48,168 bases of DNA from Clostridiales bacterium (GTDB taxonomy: Bacteria; Bacillota; Clostridia; Christensenellales; CAG-138), in the NCBI GenBank assembly GCA_024698505.1, contig JAILRE010000054.1:1-48168 (forward strand). The letters run 5' to 3'. The notes beneath the pieces were generated by a model. That model was not told where the DNA came from and did not search any database. It was given only the letters and a program-made list of their open reading frames with translations. Position 1 is the stretch's first letter; each line of letters opens with the position of its first letter. Shown here in pieces: positions 8,665 to 16,954 of this stretch. A program made the position numbers and the translations under genes.

Positions 8665-8674
8665 ATGCGCCGTT

Positions 8675-9424
8675 TTATACGCCTTTTCTTTGCCGCAGCG
8701 CGTCGCCCTTATGCATGAGGGGCGATATCCTTTTGTAGAGCAGGAAGGTCGTGACGGATATCAGCACGCCCTTAAGGAGATTAAAGGGCACTACCGCGAA
8801 GAGGATGAGCTTCGGGAGAGTGGTGATGTGCTTGTTTACCGCCGTGCCCATCGCGACAATGGCGTCCAGCTCCATATGGAAGAGCTTGGCGAATTTCGGT
8901 ATCAGATAGAGGGCGTTGAACGCGCTGCCGAACACGGTCATGATGAGCGTGCCGCAGATGAGCCCTACGAGGGCCGTCTTCCTGCCGGGCCTCGCGTGAT
9001 AGATCATGCTCGCGGGGAGCACGAACGTGCAGCCGACGGCGAAGTTCGCGAAATCGCCCACGAAAGCGGTGGAGGTGCCCTTTATTATCAGCTTTATCAC
9101 GATCTTGAAGAATTCCGAAACGGCTCCCGCGACGGGCCCCAGATAGAAGGTGCAGATCATAACGGGCAGCTCGGAAAGATCCAGCTTGTAGAATCCCGGC
9201 GCGAAGAAAAGCGGTATCTCAAGAAGCATCAGAGCGCCCGCCATTGCGGAGAAGAGCGCCGTATATGTGATGTAATGCGTATCCGAAAAGCGCTTGCGCT
9301 GCTTGACGAAGAGCCTTTCGAAAAGGTAAGCGATAAGGAACACTCCCGCCGAAATGGCGAGGCATATGAGCAGAAAGCTCAGGTTTTCCTTTGCGCTCAA
9401 AAGCGTCTGTTTCAGTTTTTCCAT
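8675..9424 (-). CDS. ribU: Riboflavin ECF transporter S component RibU
   Basis: A 249-residue integral membrane protein, the substrate-binding subunit of an energy-coupling-factor vitamin importer. The RibU-typical segment runs from LDLSELPVMICTFYLGPVAG through SEFFKIVIKLIIKG to FVGDFANFAVG (about residues 80-130), within six predicted helices. It has an N-terminal hydrophobic helix (about 15-38) ahead of the core, making it longer than the usual 190-210 residues. The call is strongly supported by the FMN riboswitch directly upstream. ATG 9424 follows aaggagg with 9-base spacing. The shared ECF ATPases and T subunit are not in this window. Confidence 0.93.
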   Translation of the reverse strand: MEKLKQTLLSAKENLSFLLICLAISAGVFLIAYLFERLFVKQRKRFSDTHYITYTALFSAMAGALMLLEIPLFFAPGFYKLDLSELPVMICTFYLGPVAGAVSEFFKIVIKLIIKGTSTAFVGDFANFAVGCTFVLPASMIYHARPGRKTALVGLICGTLIMTVFGSAFNALYLIPKFAKLFHMELDAIVAMGTAVNKHITTLPKLILFAVVPFNLLKGVLISVTTFLLYKRISPLMHKGDALRQRKGV

Positions 9425-9495
9425 AATAAAAAACCTCCTTGATATTATTGCCCCGTTAAAGCGGAGCGCAAAAGGAGGCCTTCCATTTTCGTACC

Positions 9496-9611
9496 GCTTC
9501 TCTCATCCGGACTCTTACCGTCGGTATCGGGATTCCACCGATTCGGAAGCGGCCGAAGCCGCTGCTCGCAGACTGTTACTGCCGGTAGGGATATTCACCC
9601 TGCCCCGAAGC
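9496..9611 (-). ncRNA. FMN riboswitch (RFN element)
   Basis: On the minus strand the conserved RFN blocks appear in order: gcttcggggcagggtg, a block containing accggcagtaac, gtctgcgagc, ggtggaatcccgataccgac, ggtaagagtccggatgagag, closed by gaagc. The outer stem is gcttc/gaagc (9607-9611 with 9496-9500). Downstream, cctcctt (from 9472-9478) is complementary to the ribU Shine-Dalgarno aaggagg (9434-9440), so it can sequester the ribosome site. I see no T-run terminator between aptamer and ATG, so control is probably translational: FMN present, ribU off. Confidence 0.95.
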
Positions 9612-9617
9612 AAAGCC

Positions 9618-9646
9618 ATTATACTACCGCGAAGGCTCCATTACAA
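9618..9646 (-). promoter_or_regulatory. Promoter of the FMN riboswitch-ribU transcript
   Basis: On the minus strand: TTGTAA (9641-9646), 17-bp spacer, TATAAT (9618-9623). The predicted start coincides with the 5' edge of the riboswitch aptamer. Confidence 0.8.
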
Positions 9647-9657
9647 TCCCTTTTCGC

Positions 9658-9685
9658 AAAAAAAGCCCCCTTTTTCAAGGGGGCC
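9658..9685 (-). terminator. Intrinsic terminator after dnaB
   Basis: On the minus strand: gccccctt, loop gaaa, aagggggc, then a T7 run. It follows the dnaB stop at 9697 and precedes the ribU promoter. Confidence 0.92.
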
Positions 9686-9696
9686 GATCGAAAGCA

Positions 9697-11043
9697 TTAT
9701 CGATTCTCTTCCATGTGGCTGCAGTTGGCGAACTTGGTGAGCTCGGGCACCCAGGTCAGGTCGATCCTTCGCGTCTCGCCGTTCCTGTGTTTGACGACGT
9801 GCAGATACGCCGTGTTGTCCCCGGTGCGGTACTCCTCGGTATCCGTGTACGCGGCGGGGCGGTAGAGCATCATAATGATGTCCGCGTCCTGCTCGATGGA
9901 GCCGCTCTCACGCAGGTCGCTCATAAGGGGCGTATGGTCGGAGCGCTTGTCCGGCTCGCGGGAGAGCTGGGAGAGCACTACGAGCGGAACGTCAAGCTCC
10001 CTCGCCAGTATTTTGAGGTTCCTCGTCATCTCGGAGACCGCCTGCACCCTGGATTCGGCCCTTCCCGTCGCCTGCATGAGCTGCAGATAGTCGACGATAA
10101 CGAGATCGAGCCCCTGGCGGGCCTTTATCCTGCGGCACCTCGAGCGAAGCTCCGCTACGGAAATGCCGGGCGTGTCGTCTATCAGAAGCTGCGCGTCGCC
10201 AATTTTGGTAAAGCCCTTCGCTATCTCAAGCAGCTCGTCCCCGTTCACGGTGCCCGTGCGGATATTGTAAAGGGGAACGCCCGTCTCCGTTGCCATTATC
10301 CTCGAAACGAGCTGATCCTTGCTCATTTCCAGATTGAACACGGCTACCGTCGCGCCCTCGTGCAGGGCGGCGTGCGCGGCCATGTTCAGCGCCAGCGTCG
10401 ATTTGCCGCTCGCGGGGCGGCCTGCGATGATGATAAGGTCGCTCTTCTGAAGGCCGGAGGTCAGCGTGTCAAGATCGATGAAGCCCGTGGAAATGCCCGT
10501 GTTGCGGCCCTCCATCTTCATAAGCTCGCCTATCCTGCGGTAAACTCTGCCGTAGATGGGAGCGATGGCCTCTATCGATTCGTCCGTGGCGCGGACGGCT
10601 ATCTCGAATATGCGGCGTTCCGCGTCGTCGATCATGCGGTCGGTCTCCTTGGTGCCGGTGCGCGCGTCCTGCGCGACGTCCGTGCAGACCTTTATCAGAC
10701 GGCGGCGTACGCTCTCCTCCTCGACAATGGCGACGTAATGCTCCACGTTCATCGCGGTCGGCGTGAATACGGAGAGCTCGGTAATGTAATCGAGCCCGCC
10801 GGAGGATTCCTGCTTGCCGAGCTTTTCAAGCGCGTCCATAACGGTGACGACGTCTATGGAGCCGCCCCTGTCCCAGATATACTTCATCGCGGCGAAAACG
10901 TCGCGGTTGCGGAGGCTCCAGAAATCCTCGGGGGTCAGCTTTTCAAGGGCGCCCTCGGCCGTTCTCGGGGAAAGCAGTATGCTTCCCAGCACGGCCTTTT
11001 CGGCTTCCTCGCTGTATGGCAGGTTCAGTGCTTCTTCGCTCAT
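9697..11043 (-). CDS. dnaB: Replicative DNA helicase DnaB
   Basis: A 448-residue hexameric replicative helicase (called DnaC in Bacillus subtilis) that unwinds DNA at the fork and loads primase. The N-terminal domain (about 1-120) begins with LPYSEEAEKAVLGSILL. The RecA-like C-terminal domain has Walker A GRPASGKS (208-215), Walker B LVIVDYLQLM, and the SQLSREPDKR and DLRESGSIEQDADIIM motifs. The length is normal. The start ATG 11043 has a weak upstream agaga. It follows rplI by 16 bases in an operon DUF2232-rplI-dnaB. The same block in Bacillus also has gdpP, which is missing here. Confidence 0.97.
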   Translation of the reverse strand: MSEEALNLPYSEEAEKAVLGSILLSPRTAEGALEKLTPEDFWSLRNRDVFAAMKYIWDRGGSIDVVTVMDALEKLGKQESSGGLDYITELSVFTPTAMNVEHYVAIVEEESVRRRLIKVCTDVAQDARTGTKETDRMIDDAERRIFEIAVRATDESIEAIAPIYGRVYRRIGELMKMEGRNTGISTGFIDLDTLTSGLQKSDLIIIAGRPASGKSTLALNMAAHAALHEGATVAVFNLEMSKDQLVSRIMATETGVPLYNIRTGTVNGDELLEIAKGFTKIGDAQLLIDDTPGISVAELRSRCRRIKARQGLDLVIVDYLQLMQATGRAESRVQAVSEMTRNLKILARELDVPLVVLSQLSREPDKRSDHTPLMSDLRESGSIEQDADIIMMLYRPAAYTDTEEYRTGDNTAYLHVVKHRNGETRRIDLTWVPELTKFANCSHMEENR

Positions 11044-11059
11044 GGGATTCTCTTTCGGT

Positions 11060-11515
11060 TTAGTTTTCTTCTATCGCAATGACCTCTACCTTGAACTTGG
11101 CGTCGGTCTGCTCGAACATATGCGCGCTCACCGTGGTGATGCCCGTGGACTTTATGGGCTCGGGGATGCGGATCTTCTTCTTGTCAAGGGAGATGTCGTA
11201 CTGCGCCTTCAGCGCCTCGGCTATCTCCTTGCCGGTGACGGAGCCGAAGAGCCTGCCGTTTTCGCCCGCCTTGGCGTAAACGCGGACGGTCAGATCGCTC
11301 ATGCCGGAGGCGAGCTCCTTCGCGTTCCTGCGCTGTACCTCGATGCGGTGCTTCTCGGCCGCCTTCTTGATGGTGGCCGCGTTGATGTTGCCCGCGTCCG
11401 CGGGGACGGCCAGCTTCTTGGGGATAAGGAAATTGCGCGCGTAACCGTCGCTGACGTTCACGATGTCGCCCGCCTTGCCGGCGCCCTTAACGTCCTGCTG
11501 TAACAATACCTTCAT
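11060..11515 (-). CDS. rplI: 50S ribosomal protein L9
   Basis: The 151-residue protein has the two-domain L9 architecture. The N-terminal rRNA-binding domain starts MKVLLQQDVKGAGKAGD and contains VSDGYARNFLIPKKLA. A long connecting helix (about 41-75) follows, then the C-terminal domain with GRLFGSVTGKEIAEAL. L9 binds near the L1 stalk and helps maintain reading frame. The ATG follows aaggaggttcgatag, a strong ribosome site. It sits between the DUF2232 gene and dnaB, which is the common Firmicutes arrangement. Confidence 0.97.
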   Translation of the reverse strand: MKVLLQQDVKGAGKAGDIVNVSDGYARNFLIPKKLAVPADAGNINAATIKKAAEKHRIEVQRRNAKELASGMSDLTVRVYAKAGENGRLFGSVTGKEIAEALKAQYDISLDKKKIRIPEPIKSTGITTVSAHMFEQTDAKFKVEVIAIEEN

Positions 11516-11537
11516 CTATCGAACCTCCTTGGATGGT

Positions 11538-12566
11538 TTACTCGTTTTGTCCGGCGTCGCCGCCGTCCTTCTTTTCGTCGTCTTCCTCGGTCTCCCGAAT
11601 GTAGCCGTACTTGGCGTATTCGTCCGCCCGCTTTTCAAGGCGGCTCATCTCTTTCGTGGCGTCAAGGTACTTTATTATCGCCGCCCTGCGCTTCTGTATC
11701 TGCTCCCTGATGCCGAGGAACGAAAGGAATATCAGGCTGTAGGGGAACGTGAACAGCACCATCGCAAAGAGCACCACTCTCACGCCGCCGCCGGCTTTGC
11801 CTATCTCGAACACGAAGAAGAGGTACGAAAGCCCCTGTATCGAGAAGAGCGAAGCTATCATTATTATAATGGAGAACGCTATGGCGTTCGCCTGCGCCGC
11901 TCGCAGTATGTAGACGAGAGCGATACCCACGGCCATTATCAGGCACCCGGGTATGGCGGTCTTAGGCAGCCTCCACGCGGAGAACTTCGCCATCTTGCGG
12001 GGCTCCGTGCGGAATATCCTGTGGCAGAGCTTGAAGAAGAGCACGAGCGCCAGCGCAAGCCCCTCCGAAAGGAGTATCGTACCCGGCATCAGCACGTCGG
12101 GTATTATCGCGGAGACGCTGTCGAGCGCGGAAGCGTCGCCCGCGATCTTCGAAAGCGAAGGCAGTATCACGGTCTCCCATGATTCGACCACCGCCGCGTA
12201 GGGCGGATCGCCCTTCAGCATGGGCTCGAGCGATACGGAGAGATAGTTCCCCAGGCAGAGTATGACCGCGAGCGCAAGCACCGCGTATCTGTGGGGAAGC
12301 TTCTTTTTATAATAGACCGTCAGTATGACGGGGCAGAGCAGGAAGGAGCAGAGCAGCGCGATCGCCCCGGGATCGGGCCCGAACCAGAGCAGCATGCCCG
12401 CCGCCGCGGCCGCTTCCACGGGAATGAGATACGCTGCCCCCCAGCAGGCGGCCATGTATCCCGCGAGCGCGAGCACGGGGATAAGCAGTATGTGGGAGAA
12501 CACCGAAAAAGCGAGCCCGAGTACCGCCGCGCCTATGCATATTGGGAGCCTGTATTTCTTATCCAT
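11538..12566 (-). CDS. DUF2232 (YybS-like) multipass membrane protein
   Basis: A 342-residue hydrophobic protein with about eight predicted membrane helices and a charged cytoplasmic tail rich in Asp, Glu and Lys (last 40 residues). Its place directly before rplI and dnaB matches yybS of Bacillus subtilis, a DUF2232 member whose biochemical function is not established; I use position and topology to make the call. Its start ATG 12566 lies about 15 bases after the predicted transcription start, with gaggcaagtaagga upstream. In Bacillus gdpP lies between yybS and rplI; here rplI follows after only 22 bases. Confidence 0.8.
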   Translation of the reverse strand: MDKKYRLPICIGAAVLGLAFSVFSHILLIPVLALAGYMAACWGAAYLIPVEAAAAAGMLLWFGPDPGAIALLCSFLLCPVILTVYYKKKLPHRYAVLALAVILCLGNYLSVSLEPMLKGDPPYAAVVESWETVILPSLSKIAGDASALDSVSAIIPDVLMPGTILLSEGLALALVLFFKLCHRIFRTEPRKMAKFSAWRLPKTAIPGCLIMAVGIALVYILRAAQANAIAFSIIIMIASLFSIQGLSYLFFVFEIGKAGGGVRVVLFAMVLFTFPYSLIFLSFLGIREQIQKRRAAIIKYLDATKEMSRLEKRADEYAKYGYIRETEEDDEKKDGGDAGQNE

Positions 12567-12587
12567 TCCTTACTTGCCTCAAGGGTA

Positions 12588-12616
12588 TATATAACCCCAT
12601 ACTGATTTTATCCCAA
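12588..12616 (-). promoter_or_regulatory. Promoter of the DUF2232-rplI-dnaB operon
   Basis: On the minus strand: TTGGGA (12611-12616), 17-bp spacer, TATATA (12588-12593). It would give a very short leader of about 15 bases before ATG 12566. Confidence 0.6.
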
Positions 12617-12902
12617 ACCATGCTCCGTGTCAACATGGAATATCCCCGCTTCCGGCGCGGACGGGGCAAAAGACTCTCCTTTAGCCCCTGCTGTATATCG
12701 GCAAAATAGGCGATAAGGTCTATAAACGCCCGTGGAGGCATATATAAAACCGCGGGACCCGGCGGGAGGGAACTGTTGTAAAAAAACGCCGTGATAACGC
12801 TGTATTTCGTTTTGTATTATTAATAGGAAGGAACGCCTTCAATGCCGTTTGATACGGGGATGTCGGCGATTCAAAAAAATACTGCGTCAAGGCATAAAAG
12901 TA
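12617..12902. other. Intergenic region without a supported gene
   Basis: This region lies between the divergent promoters of the DUF2232 operon and the opp operon. It contains GC-rich and AT-rich patches, two tatata stretches and no convincing gene. A 52-codon frame starting at ATG 12842 behind aggaagg runs to 13000, but it overlaps the opp promoter and has no recognisable features. I saw no terminator, tRNA or riboswitch motif. Confidence 0.5.
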
Positions 12903-12931
12903 TTGACTTTTTTGACAGCGTCCTCTATAAT
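12903..12931 (+). promoter_or_regulatory. Sigma-A-like promoter of the opp operon
   Basis: TTGACT (12903-12908), 17-bp spacer, TATAAT (12926-12931). A second TTGACA at 12912 is only 8 bp from the -10 and cannot be its partner. The leader to the oppA ATG is about 90 bases and contains a small ttctc/gagaa hairpin (12991-13005). Confidence 0.82.
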
Positions 12932-13028
12932 AAGCGTATACAGTTCACAATCAGGGTATATTCTGCTTTGCGGACTGTACATAATCAAGATTCTCTATAA
13001 GAGAACAAACATAATAGGAGGAAAGACT

Positions 13029-15821
13029 ATGAAGAAGATCTTTGCTTTGCTTCTGGCTCTGATCATGGTAGTTGGTATCCTCGCGGGTTGTAAGAAGACC
13101 CCGGATCCCAAGCCCGTTGATCCCACCAAAGCACCCGAGCAAGAAACTGCAGCTCCCGAAGTAACTCTGCCCCCCATGGCTGATTGGGACGGCAAGTACA
13201 TCGAGAGGGACGACTACAAGGCTTACATCAAGCACGACCTCGACTTCCTTTATGCCACCATTAAGGATCAGCTCGGGGACACCGCAGGTGCTGTTGATGA
13301 GGCTATGGCCGCCGGCAAGCAGGCGATCGATTTCGCCGGCACCGTCGCCGAAGTTCGCACCGCGTATGCCGGCGCCTACCAGGCTATCCTCGATGCAGTT
13401 CCCACTTTCGACGGACTCGTTTCCTATAAGAAGCTGAGCAACGCCGAAAGGACTGACATCCTCGGTATCCTTGAGCGCTTCGCCGTTACCACCGGCATCA
13501 CCGGTATCTCCCTGTTTGAGAACGGCGGTTACGTCATGTACAACCCCCGTGTAACCCTCGGCACCGAGAACTTCATCGTAGGCTACGGCTTCGGTATTCT
13601 CCCCGAAGGTAACATCACCGAGGACCTCGAGTATGAGGCCAACCCCGCTTGGAAGAGGTACTATCACATCTTCGAAGCCAACGATCCCGGTACTGTCAAC
13701 TACCTGAACGATCAGGGCTCCCAGGTCGGCGATCTCTACGCCTACATTGCCGCTTCCTTCTTCACCAACTTCATGAACGAGACCAAGGACGGTTACGATT
13801 GGGTTCCCGAGCTCGCTATGGAGAAGCCCGTTGCCGTTAACGATGACGACGGCGACGGCGCCTGCACCACCTGGAAGTTCCAGGTCCGCACCGGTGCTGA
13901 CGGTCTGAAGTACACCACCAACTCCACGATGGCTGACAGGGCTGCCTTCAACAACAGGCCCGTTGCTCTCGAGGACTACGAGTACGCGTTCAAGCTCCTG
14001 CTCACCCAGCAGAATGCTCTCTACCGCGGCTCCGAGCTCGCCAACACCAAGTCCGGTGCTATCGCCGGCGCTAAGGACTTCTACAATGCCACCGAGAACG
14101 GCTTCGATGAGGCCGCTTGGGCGAACGTAGGTATCAAGACCTATGAGGAGGGCGGCAAGTCCTACTTCGAGGTCACCTTCACCGAGGAGCAGACCCAGTT
14201 CTACTGCATGTACTACATCGCTTCCAGCCTGTACATGCCCGTTCCCGAAGAGTTCATCAACCTCGTTGGCGTTGAGAACTATCTCAGCTTCAACAAGGAT
14301 GCTACCGAGTCCCCCGTTGACAACTCTCTTGCTCTTGGCGCCTATGCTCTTGAGCAGTGGGATTCCGATATGCAGATCGTTTACGGTAAGAACCCCAACT
14401 ACGTTTACACTGACACCAAGTATGCCATCCCCGGCGTCCACGTGAAGATCTTCCCCGCCGCGCAGGAAGACACCACCGCCGGCTTCAACGAGTTCATCGC
14501 CGGCCACTTCGACGCCTCCGGTATTCCCCAGGAGTACCTGAACGAGTACCGCAACGATCCTCGCACCCGCAACACCACCGGTGACTCCAACTTCAAGCTC
14601 AACGTCAATGCTACCAACGAGGAGACTTGGGAGTATCTGTTCGGTGAAGAGGGCGTCGTCACCCAGACCCAGAAGGATGCTTACTGGGAGGTCAAGCCCT
14701 GCCTCGGCAACAATCACTTCGTGAAGGCTCTCAGCCTCTCCATCGACAGGCTCACCTTCGCTAACGCCCGTGGTTCCATCCCCGCGGTCGATTACCTCTC
14801 TTCCAACTACATGTCCGATCCCGAGAACGGTATTTCCTACTCCACCACCGATGCTCATAAGAAGGCCATCGAGGGTCTGATAGAGGATACCGACGGTTAC
14901 GGCTACTCCCTTGAGCTTGCTCGTGAGTACTTCCGCGTAGCTCTTACCGAGCTTGAGGCGGAGGGCGCTTACACCCCCGGCACCAAGGAGAACCCCACTG
15001 TTATCCACATTGAGATCGCTTGGATGCGTCCCACTCAGGAAGAGCAGTTCCACAACGAGATCAAGAACTTCCTCGAGACTGCTTTCAATGATGAGAGCGT
15101 CTGCGGCGGCGTATATCAGCTCTCCGTTGACTTCTGGGTAGGCAACGAATGGGACGATGTTTACTACGACAAGATGATGCTCGGTCAGTTCGATATCGGC
15201 TTCGGTTCCATCTCCGGTAACCCCCTCGATCCTATCGGCTTCGTCAGCGTTCTCTCCTCCGATCAGGAGATCTCCGGCGGCTTCACCCTCAACTGGGGCG
15301 TTGACACCAACGATCCCGATGCTTACCCCATCGTATATGAAGGCAAGCGCTACTCCTTCGACGCTCTGTACAACGCGGTCAACGGTAAGGCGATCGTCTC
15401 CGAGGGCAAGAACGAAGTTTCCCTCTCCTTCGAGTACACCAACATCGTCAAGAACGACGACGGTTCCTACTCCGGTCAGTTCCTGATCAAGGCCACCCTG
15501 CCCGACATCACCACCATCACCGTTGATGATATCGCTTGCTGCAACTACGAGCGTTACTACAATGGCGACAAGCAGTATGTTGAGTGCTACCTCAGCGATC
15601 CCGCCTGCGGTTCCTTCAATGTTGAGGACAAGGGCAACGGCGAATATCTCGTAACCTTCACGGTCAACGCTGATATCGCGGCTGACTATGCTACCGGCAG
15701 CGGCACCTCCGAGAACCCCGAAGGCCAGACCGGCTTCGACTTCTACTACACCATGGTATTCGATGGTACTGAGCAGTCCGGCCTCTACTATTCTGTAAAC
15801 GATAACTTCGTTGTTGAATAA
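13029..15821 (+). CDS. oppA: Oligopeptide ABC transporter substrate-binding lipoprotein (unusually large)
   Basis: An extracytoplasmic peptide-binding protein (SBP_bac_5 / cluster C) of 930 residues; typical members have 500-650. A lipoprotein signal peptide ends in the lipobox LAGC, and a short Pro/Thr/Glu linker follows. A helical segment (about 50-160) precedes the binding fold, which shows typical pieces such as RPVALEDYEYAFKLLL and NNHFVKALSLSIDR. The last 130 or so residues, after the segment near FDIGFGSISGNPLDP, look like an added beta-rich domain. ATG 13029 follows aggaggaaag; the frame is open upstream, but the promoter lies there. Lysines are nearly all AAG, as in the ribosomal genes, suggesting high expression. 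It is first in the opp operon. Confidence 0.9.
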   Translation: MKKIFALLLALIMVVGILAGCKKTPDPKPVDPTKAPEQETAAPEVTLPPMADWDGKYIERDDYKAYIKHDLDFLYATIKDQLGDTAGAVDEAMAAGKQAIDFAGTVAEVRTAYAGAYQAILDAVPTFDGLVSYKKLSNAERTDILGILERFAVTTGITGISLFENGGYVMYNPRVTLGTENFIVGYGFGILPEGNITEDLEYEANPAWKRYYHIFEANDPGTVNYLNDQGSQVGDLYAYIAASFFTNFMNETKDGYDWVPELAMEKPVAVNDDDGDGACTTWKFQVRTGADGLKYTTNSTMADRAAFNNRPVALEDYEYAFKLLLTQQNALYRGSELANTKSGAIAGAKDFYNATENGFDEAAWANVGIKTYEEGGKSYFEVTFTEEQTQFYCMYYIASSLYMPVPEEFINLVGVENYLSFNKDATESPVDNSLALGAYALEQWDSDMQIVYGKNPNYVYTDTKYAIPGVHVKIFPAAQEDTTAGFNEFIAGHFDASGIPQEYLNEYRNDPRTRNTTGDSNFKLNVNATNEETWEYLFGEEGVVTQTQKDAYWEVKPCLGNNHFVKALSLSIDRLTFANARGSIPAVDYLSSNYMSDPENGISYSTTDAHKKAIEGLIEDTDGYGYSLELAREYFRVALTELEAEGAYTPGTKENPTVIHIEIAWMRPTQEEQFHNEIKNFLETAFNDESVCGGVYQLSVDFWVGNEWDDVYYDKMMLGQFDIGFGSISGNPLDPIGFVSVLSSDQEISGGFTLNWGVDTNDPDAYPIVYEGKRYSFDALYNAVNGKAIVSEGKNEVSLSFEYTNIVKNDDGSYSGQFLIKATLPDITTITVDDIACCNYERYYNGDKQYVECYLSDPACGSFNVEDKGNGEYLVTFTVNADIAADYATGSGTSENPEGQTGFDFYYTMVFDGTEQSGLYYSVNDNFVVE

Positions 15822-15849
15822 TCTTCAAATCAGAATAGACTCTTAATGG

Positions 15850-15884
15850 AAAGCGATGGGCCGGCCCCGCCGGCCCTTCGCTTC
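15850..15884 (+). other. Strong GC hairpin between oppA and oppB
   Basis: Arms aagcga-t-gggccggc and gccggccc-t-tcgctt pair over about 14 bp with a 3-base loop and one T/T mismatch. The sequence after it is ctcag, without a T-run. Such intercistronic structures after a binding-protein gene often protect the upstream mRNA or partly terminate, giving more binding protein than permease; that use here is inferred. Confidence 0.8.
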
Positions 15885-15916
15885 TCAGTTGAAACTCCAC
15901 ATGAAAGGGGATCGCT

Positions 15917-16954
15917 ATGGGAAAATACGTCCTAAAGAGGATTGGGCTTGCTTTTCTCACCACCTTTATTATTCTTTCGCTGACATATATCCTTGTAAAA
16001 CTTCTCCCGTACGAGAGACCTCTCGGCGGTGATCCCATCCAGATCGCATACTTCGATAAGCAGTACAATCTGGGGTATGTCGGCAGGTATGAACAAGAGA
16101 TGCCTGAACTCGGCAAATTATTGTACAAGTCTCCCGCATTTCACGGTCGCTCCAATTACTACTACCAGGTTCCTGTTCTCAAGCAGTATGTGAACTGGTT
16201 GAAAAACATCATCACCAGATGGGATTGGGGCGTAAGCAAAACATATCAACCCAACGTTAAAGCATCTACGATCATAATGAAGAGGATCGGTTATTCGATC
16301 CGTTTGAATATCCTGTCGTCGGTTTGGGCAGTCCCGGTCGGATTACTTCTCGGTATCTGGGCGGCGCTGAAGAAAAACTCGATAACCGACCATATCATCT
16401 CTACGATTGTCATGATATTCATAGCTATACCGAGCTTCGTTTTGATATCATTTGTTCTGAGGATCTTCGCATACAACTTAGGCTGGCTGCCATCGACCTG
16501 GCCTCCCGACACAGCGTCCACGTGGACAAAGATCAAGGGTTACATTATCCCCGTATTCTGCTTGTCCTTCGCTCCGATCTGCGGTTACTGCAGGTTCACC
16601 CGTGCTGAGCTCTGTGAGGTCATGGAGAGCGAATACCTGCTCCTTGCCCGCACCAAGGGCTTGACGAGGCGCCAGGCTATCGTACGCCACGCTCTGAAGA
16701 ACGCCATGGTTCCGATTTTCCCCTCCATACTGGCGGAGTTCATCGGCATCCTCGGCGGCTCCATGATACTTGAGTCCCTGTACGGCATCCCCGGCATCGG
16801 CAAACTGTTCGTTCTTTCGCTGAACTACAAGGATTACGACATCCTCTTCGTCGATATGGCGATATTCACAACCATCGCTTTGCTCGCCGGCGTTGTAACC
16901 GACCTTTCCTACGGATTCATTGATCCTCGAATCAGAATGGGGGCGAAGAAGTAA
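15917..16954 (+). CDS. oppB: Oligopeptide ABC transporter permease OppB
   Basis: A 345-residue permease with an N-terminal helix (MGKYVLKRIGLAFLTTFIIL), an extracytoplasmic loop of about 95 residues, and the binding-protein-dependent transport core with five further helices. The ATPase-coupling EAA loop is seen around residues 235-265 (EYLLLARTKGLTRRQAIVRHALKNA). Its size and layout are normal for OppB/DppB, unlike its partners in this operon. ATG 15917 follows aaagggga. Its stop overlaps the oppC start by one base (TAATG). Confidence 0.93.
   Translation: MGKYVLKRIGLAFLTTFIILSLTYILVKLLPYERPLGGDPIQIAYFDKQYNLGYVGRYEQEMPELGKLLYKSPAFHGRSNYYYQVPVLKQYVNWLKNIITRWDWGVSKTYQPNVKASTIIMKRIGYSIRLNILSSVWAVPVGLLLGIWAALKKNSITDHIISTIVMIFIAIPSFVLISFVLRIFAYNLGWLPSTWPPDTASTWTKIKGYIIPVFCLSFAPICGYCRFTRAELCEVMESEYLLLARTKGLTRRQAIVRHALKNAMVPIFPSILAEFIGILGGSMILESLYGIPGIGKLFVLSLNYKDYDILFVDMAIFTTIALLAGVVTDLSYGFIDPRIRMGAKK

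Noticed and set aside
12912-12917. TTGACA as -35 of the opp promoter
   Set aside because: It is only 8 bp from TATAAT; the TTGACT at 12903 has the correct 17-bp spacing.
12842-13000. A 52-codon open frame with aggaagg upstream, between DUF2232 and oppA
   Set aside because: The strong opp promoter lies within it, the product has no recognisable feature, and the codon use is unlike the neighbours.
12849-13028. Upstream extension of oppA (60 extra residues)
   Set aside because: It would precede the lipoprotein signal peptide and includes the promoter; ATG 13029 has an ideal ribosome site.
12951-15053. Long minus-strand open frame of 700 codons opposite oppA
   Set aside because: It is the shadow of a gene with strong codon bias; the product is Val/Gly/Leu-rich low complexity with no domain.
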